Below, piece after piece: positions 61,282 to 64,000 of a DNA stretch of 64,000 bases. Location: NCBI RefSeq assembly GCF_030547005.1, contig NZ_JAUOPN010000003.1, forward strand, positions 248,001-312,000, written 5' to 3'. This stretch comes from Maribacter sp. 1_MG-2023. GTDB taxonomy: Bacteria; Bacteroidota; Bacteroidia; Flavobacteriales; Flavobacteriaceae. Position 1 is the first letter of the stretch, and each line of letters opens with the position of its first letter. The notes beneath the pieces were generated by a model. It was not told the DNA's origin, ran no database searches, and saw only the letters and a program-made list of their open reading frames with translations. A program made the position numbers and the translations under genes.

Positions 61282-62943
61282 ATGATTACTACTAATAGAA
61301 CAATTGAAAGCGGTGTTTCGTTCATAAAACGAATTTCACCTTTATTGGTATTTCTACTATTCTTCGTTGAACTATCTGCTCAAGAACGACCAAATATTAC
61401 AACAAAGGTCGATACCACTTTTATTAAAATTGGAGAACAGGTTCAATGGACGGTTACCGTCGATATAGATTCTACCGATTTTGTTATTTTCCCTGAAGGG
61501 CAAACATTTTCTCCTTTAGAAACCGTAGAGGCATTTGCGACAGATACCACAAGAAAAAAAGACAGACTTACACTTCAAAAAATATATGCCCTTACCCAAT
61601 TCGATTCTGGCGCCTACAAATTACCATCGCAACGTATAGATATTAATGGAACTGGTTATATGACCGATTCTACACTGATCAATGTAGCTACTATACCAGT
61701 AGATACATTAAATCAGAAAATGTACGACATCAAACCACTTATCAATGTAGAAAAAAGCAATCTAGCTTTTTGGAAGTATTTGCTGATTGGCTTACTGATA
61801 TTATTAATTTTAGGTGCACTTCTTTACTGGTTCGTATTTCGTAAAAAGCCACTTACCGAAGAAGAAAAAGTAGCACTTTTACCACCATACGACAGAGCTT
61901 TATTAGAACTTAAACGTTTAGAAAATTCTAAGTATTTAATACAAGACGAGTATAAAGAATACTATTCTGAATTGACCACCATTGTACGTTCTTATTTAGA
62001 AGAAGACGCAAATGTTACAGCTCTAGAAAGTACCACAGGTCAATTGATTGAGAAATTAGAACTTTTAAAAGCTGCAGGAGAATTAGAATTAGATGATGAA
62101 ACCATCAAACAGTTTTCACAAATATTACAAACTGCAGATTTAGTAAAATTTGCCAAGAACAAGCCTTCTACATCGGTTGCAGAACAAGATAGAAAGCTAG
62201 TTGAGCAGATTGTAGAAAAAACACACGAAGCTTTACCAGAACCAACAGAAGAAGAGTTGCTGGAACAAGCCGAATACCAAGAAGAATTAGAGCGCAAAGC
62301 GAAAAAGAAGAAAATAAAAATTGCAATAATATCTGCCGTAGCCTTAATTCTAATAGGTATTACCATTGCCGGCGTAAAATTCGGATTTGGTTATTTAAAA
62401 GATACCGTCTTAGGGCACCCTACAAAAGAACTTTTAGAAGGCGAATGGGTACGTAGTAGTTATGGCTTTCCTCCTATTCAAATAGAGACTCCGCAAGTTC
62501 TGGTACGTCAAAAAATAAAATTGCCAGCAGAAGCTAAAGCTGTCATTGAAGATATACAAGCATTTCAATATTCTAGTCCGATCGGTCTTTTTAATGTTGC
62601 AACAACATCTGTAACGCTAGCACAGAAAGATGTGGAGCCAGAGTTTGATAAAACCATTGAACAGATTTTATCGAATTTTGAAAGTCAGGGCGCAAAGAAC
62701 ATCATTACCAAACAAGAAGAGTTTAGCACCATAAGTGGTGTTAAAGGGGTAAAAGTTTTTGGAAGCGGTAAATTTTTAGCGCCAGGATCCGAAGAATTAA
62801 TGGAAGGCGAATATACCGTGCTCCTTTTTGGAGGAAAAGGTTTTCAACAGTATGTAATTCTTACTTGGTTAAAAGATGATACATACGCACAAGAAATAGT
62901 AGACCGAATTTTAGCATCGGTTGAAGTAAAAACAGAATTATAA
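61282..62943 (+). CDS. BatD-like membrane protein
   Basis: 553 residues from the ATG at 61282 (an in-frame TTG at 61273 overlapping the DUF58 stop is unlikely). Signal/anchor (ISPLLVFLLFFVELSAQ), a BatD-like beta domain (TKVDTTFIKIGEQVQWTVTV), a first membrane span (FWKYLLIGLLILLILGALLY WFVF), a cytosolic helical region, a second span (IKIAIISAVALILIGITIAG) and a C-terminal soluble domain. The two spans put the middle helical part in the cytosol and both ends outside. It lies at the BatD position between DUF58 and BatA and is inferred to be the complex's membrane scaffold. Confidence 0.75.
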   Translation: MITTNRTIESGVSFIKRISPLLVFLLFFVELSAQERPNITTKVDTTFIKIGEQVQWTVTVDIDSTDFVIFPEGQTFSPLETVEAFATDTTRKKDRLTLQKIYALTQFDSGAYKLPSQRIDINGTGYMTDSTLINVATIPVDTLNQKMYDIKPLINVEKSNLAFWKYLLIGLLILLILGALLYWFVFRKKPLTEEEKVALLPPYDRALLELKRLENSKYLIQDEYKEYYSELTTIVRSYLEEDANVTALESTTGQLIEKLELLKAAGELELDDETIKQFSQILQTADLVKFAKNKPSTSVAEQDRKLVEQIVEKTHEALPEPTEEELLEQAEYQEELERKAKKKKIKIAIISAVALILIGITIAGVKFGFGYLKDTVLGHPTKELLEGEWVRSSYGFPPIQIETPQVLVRQKIKLPAEAKAVIEDIQAFQYSSPIGLFNVATTSVTLAQKDVEPEFDKTIEQILSNFESQGAKNIITKQEEFSTISGVKGVKVFGSGKFLAPGSEELMEGEYTVLLFGGKGFQQYVILTWLKDDTYAQEIVDRILASVEVKTEL

Positions 62944-63942
62944 ATGTTCGAGAATATATCATTTGCAAATCCTGATTTCTTTTGGCTGTTTTTATTACTG
63001 CCATTAGCAATTGTGTGGTATATATTTAAACAAAAAGAGCAAACCGCATCTTTGCGAATTTCTAGCGCAAAAGGTTTTACCTACAGTAGTATTTTACCAA
63101 AACTAAAGCCAGGCTTGTTCATTCTACGTGTATTGGCATTAGGCGCCATAATTGTAGCATTGGCAAGACCTCAGACAGAAGATATATCTACACGAACCAA
63201 AACCACAAAGGGGATTGATATTGTAATGGCCATTGATGTTTCTTCTAGTATGCTGGCAAGAGATTTAAAACCCAACAGACTATCGGCACTGAAAGAAGTT
63301 GCCGCAGATTTCATCAAGCAAAGACCCAATGACCGTATTGGTCTTGTTGCTTACGCTGGTGAAGGGTATACTAAAACACCTATTACTACAGATAAAGCCA
63401 TTGTACTAAATGCTCTTTCAGAAATTTCATATGGTCAATTAGATGATGGTACGGCAATTGGTATGGGACTAGCAACTTCTGTTAACCGTTTAAAAGATAG
63501 TAAGGCGAAAAGTAAAATAATCATCTTGTTGACCGATGGCGTTAACAACACTGGTTTTATAGAGCCACAAACCGCATCTGAACTTGCACTCGAATTTGGT
63601 ATTAAAACATACACTATAGGCTTAGGTACTAACGGCAATGCCCTTACACCTATTTCTTATAATGCCGATGGCTCTTTTAGATTTGGCATGCGACAAGTAG
63701 AAATAGACGAAGAATTGCTGAAAGATATCGCAAATACTACAGGCGGAAGATATTTTAGAGCCACTGACAACGAATCTCTAGAAGAAATCTATGATGAAAT
63801 TAACAAACTAGAAAAAACGGAGGTAGAGGAATTTAAATATTACCGTTACGAAGAGAAATTTAGACTTTGGGTTTTATTGGCTGGAGGTTTGCTTTTATTA
63901 GAATGGATTTTAAGAAACACGCTTTTTAGAAGCTTTGTATAA
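62944..63942 (+). CDS. BatA-type VWA-domain membrane protein
   Basis: 332 residues. Two N-terminal membrane spans (FFWLFLLLPLAIVWYIF; LFILRVLALGAIIVALARP), a VWA domain with the MIDAS DVSSSM (about 97-102), its Thr loop (TPITTDKAIV) and the Asp in LTDGVNNTGF, then a C-terminal span (WVLLAGGLLLLEWILR). It starts directly after the BatD-like stop (no gap). The BatB-type gene follows 1 base after its own stop. Confidence 0.93.
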   Translation: MFENISFANPDFFWLFLLLPLAIVWYIFKQKEQTASLRISSAKGFTYSSILPKLKPGLFILRVLALGAIIVALARPQTEDISTRTKTTKGIDIVMAIDVSSSMLARDLKPNRLSALKEVAADFIKQRPNDRIGLVAYAGEGYTKTPITTDKAIVLNALSEISYGQLDDGTAIGMGLATSVNRLKDSKAKSKIIILLTDGVNNTGFIEPQTASELALEFGIKTYTIGLGTNGNALTPISYNADGSFRFGMRQVEIDEELLKDIANTTGGRYFRATDNESLEEIYDEINKLEKTEVEEFKYYRYEEKFRLWVLLAGGLLLLEWILRNTLFRSFV

Positions 63943-63943
63943 T

Positions 63944-64000
63944 ATGGTACAGTACGACGAAAAAATATATTTTTATTTACTCATCATCATTCCGGTGATA
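63944..64000 (+). CDS. N-terminus of BatB-type VWA protein (partial)
   Basis: The 19 codons in the window, from ATG at 63944-63946, give MVQYDEKIYFYLLIIIPVI, the first part of a VWA/BatB protein with its N-terminal membrane span. The window ends here. The assignment rests on operon position and this short start only. Confidence 0.65.
   Translation, partial: MVQYDEKIYFYLLIIIPVI

Overview
The window looks like a chromosomal segment of a marine-type Flavobacteriaceae bacterium (Bacteroidota; a Maribacter/Zobellia/Cellulophaga-like relative is a guess). The reasons are very AT-rich DNA, family content typical of that group (patatin fused to an outer-membrane barrel, GIN-domain lipoprotein-like protein, long LspA, DksA-like protein with a lost zinc finger, Bat/MoxR operon, AASADH-type dehydrogenase), near absence of Shine-Dalgarno sequences, and repeated -7 boxes of the Bacteroidota type TAnnTTTG. 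No rRNA, tRNA, CRISPR, transposase or prophage gene was recognised. It reads as ordinary core and semi-core chromosome, not as a mobile island.

Layout. 1-4960 (minus): start of a TonB-type outer-membrane protein at the window edge, then an overlapping run DUF3108 protein > tryptophan 2,3-dioxygenase > M23 peptidase lipoprotein > pgi. 5305-9367 (minus): uvrC > patatin/barrel protein. 9738-11077: a possible 28-residue membrane peptide and a 5-formyl-THF cyclo-ligase facing lspA. 11111-15556 (minus): ileS > dksA-like gene with its terminator, then a GIN-type secreted protein. 15744-22924: repetitive lipoprotein, recO > TonB receptor with a good promoter, gdhA, a Cys/Met PLP enzyme and a DUF3298-type lipoprotein. 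22921-31393: small enzymes, an EamA exporter, a GntR regulator, a thioesterase, nitronate monooxygenase, a YheT hydrolase and a redox group (cytochrome c, FrnE-like DsbA, thioredoxin, lactonase). 31414-35746: SulP transporter, a PhyH oxygenase divergent from an AraC regulator, and a DUF421 gene whose frame is broken at a slippery heptamer. 36821-41116: gpsA, glpD, glpK. 41195-45000: an ABM-family gene with an internal stop, cvpA, two CAP-domain lipoproteins, and 3-hydroxyanthranilate dioxygenase with a DUF1304 partner. 45020-48747: an ALDH7 dehydrogenase, a regulatory-looking gap with a 34-residue membrane peptide, and an OmpA/HhH pair. 48802-52873 (minus): acyl-ACP desaturase and an SPFH / zinc-ribbon / phosphatase set. 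53051-56290: fructokinase > amylosucrase-type GH13. 56300-59150 (minus): aldo-keto reductase > SDR > Schlafen-AlbA_2 protein, the last with a heptanucleotide repeat directly before its start. 59322-64000: a MoxR > DUF58 > BatD-like > BatA > BatB aerotolerance-type operon that runs off the window.

How the genes work together. Tryptophan dioxygenase and hydroxyanthranilate dioxygenase are two separated steps of the kynurenine route. gpsA, glpD and glpK handle glycerol 3-phosphate. Fructokinase plus amylosucrase form a minimal sucrose-splitting pair. The Bat genes form a membrane-associated MoxR-VWA complex. I did not find a clearly undescribed multi-gene system. The best leads are the two small membrane peptides, the DUF421 frame break at T TTA AAG, the repeat-controlled AlbA_2 gene, the SPFH/zinc-ribbon/phosphatase set, and the structured gap in front of the OmpA gene.
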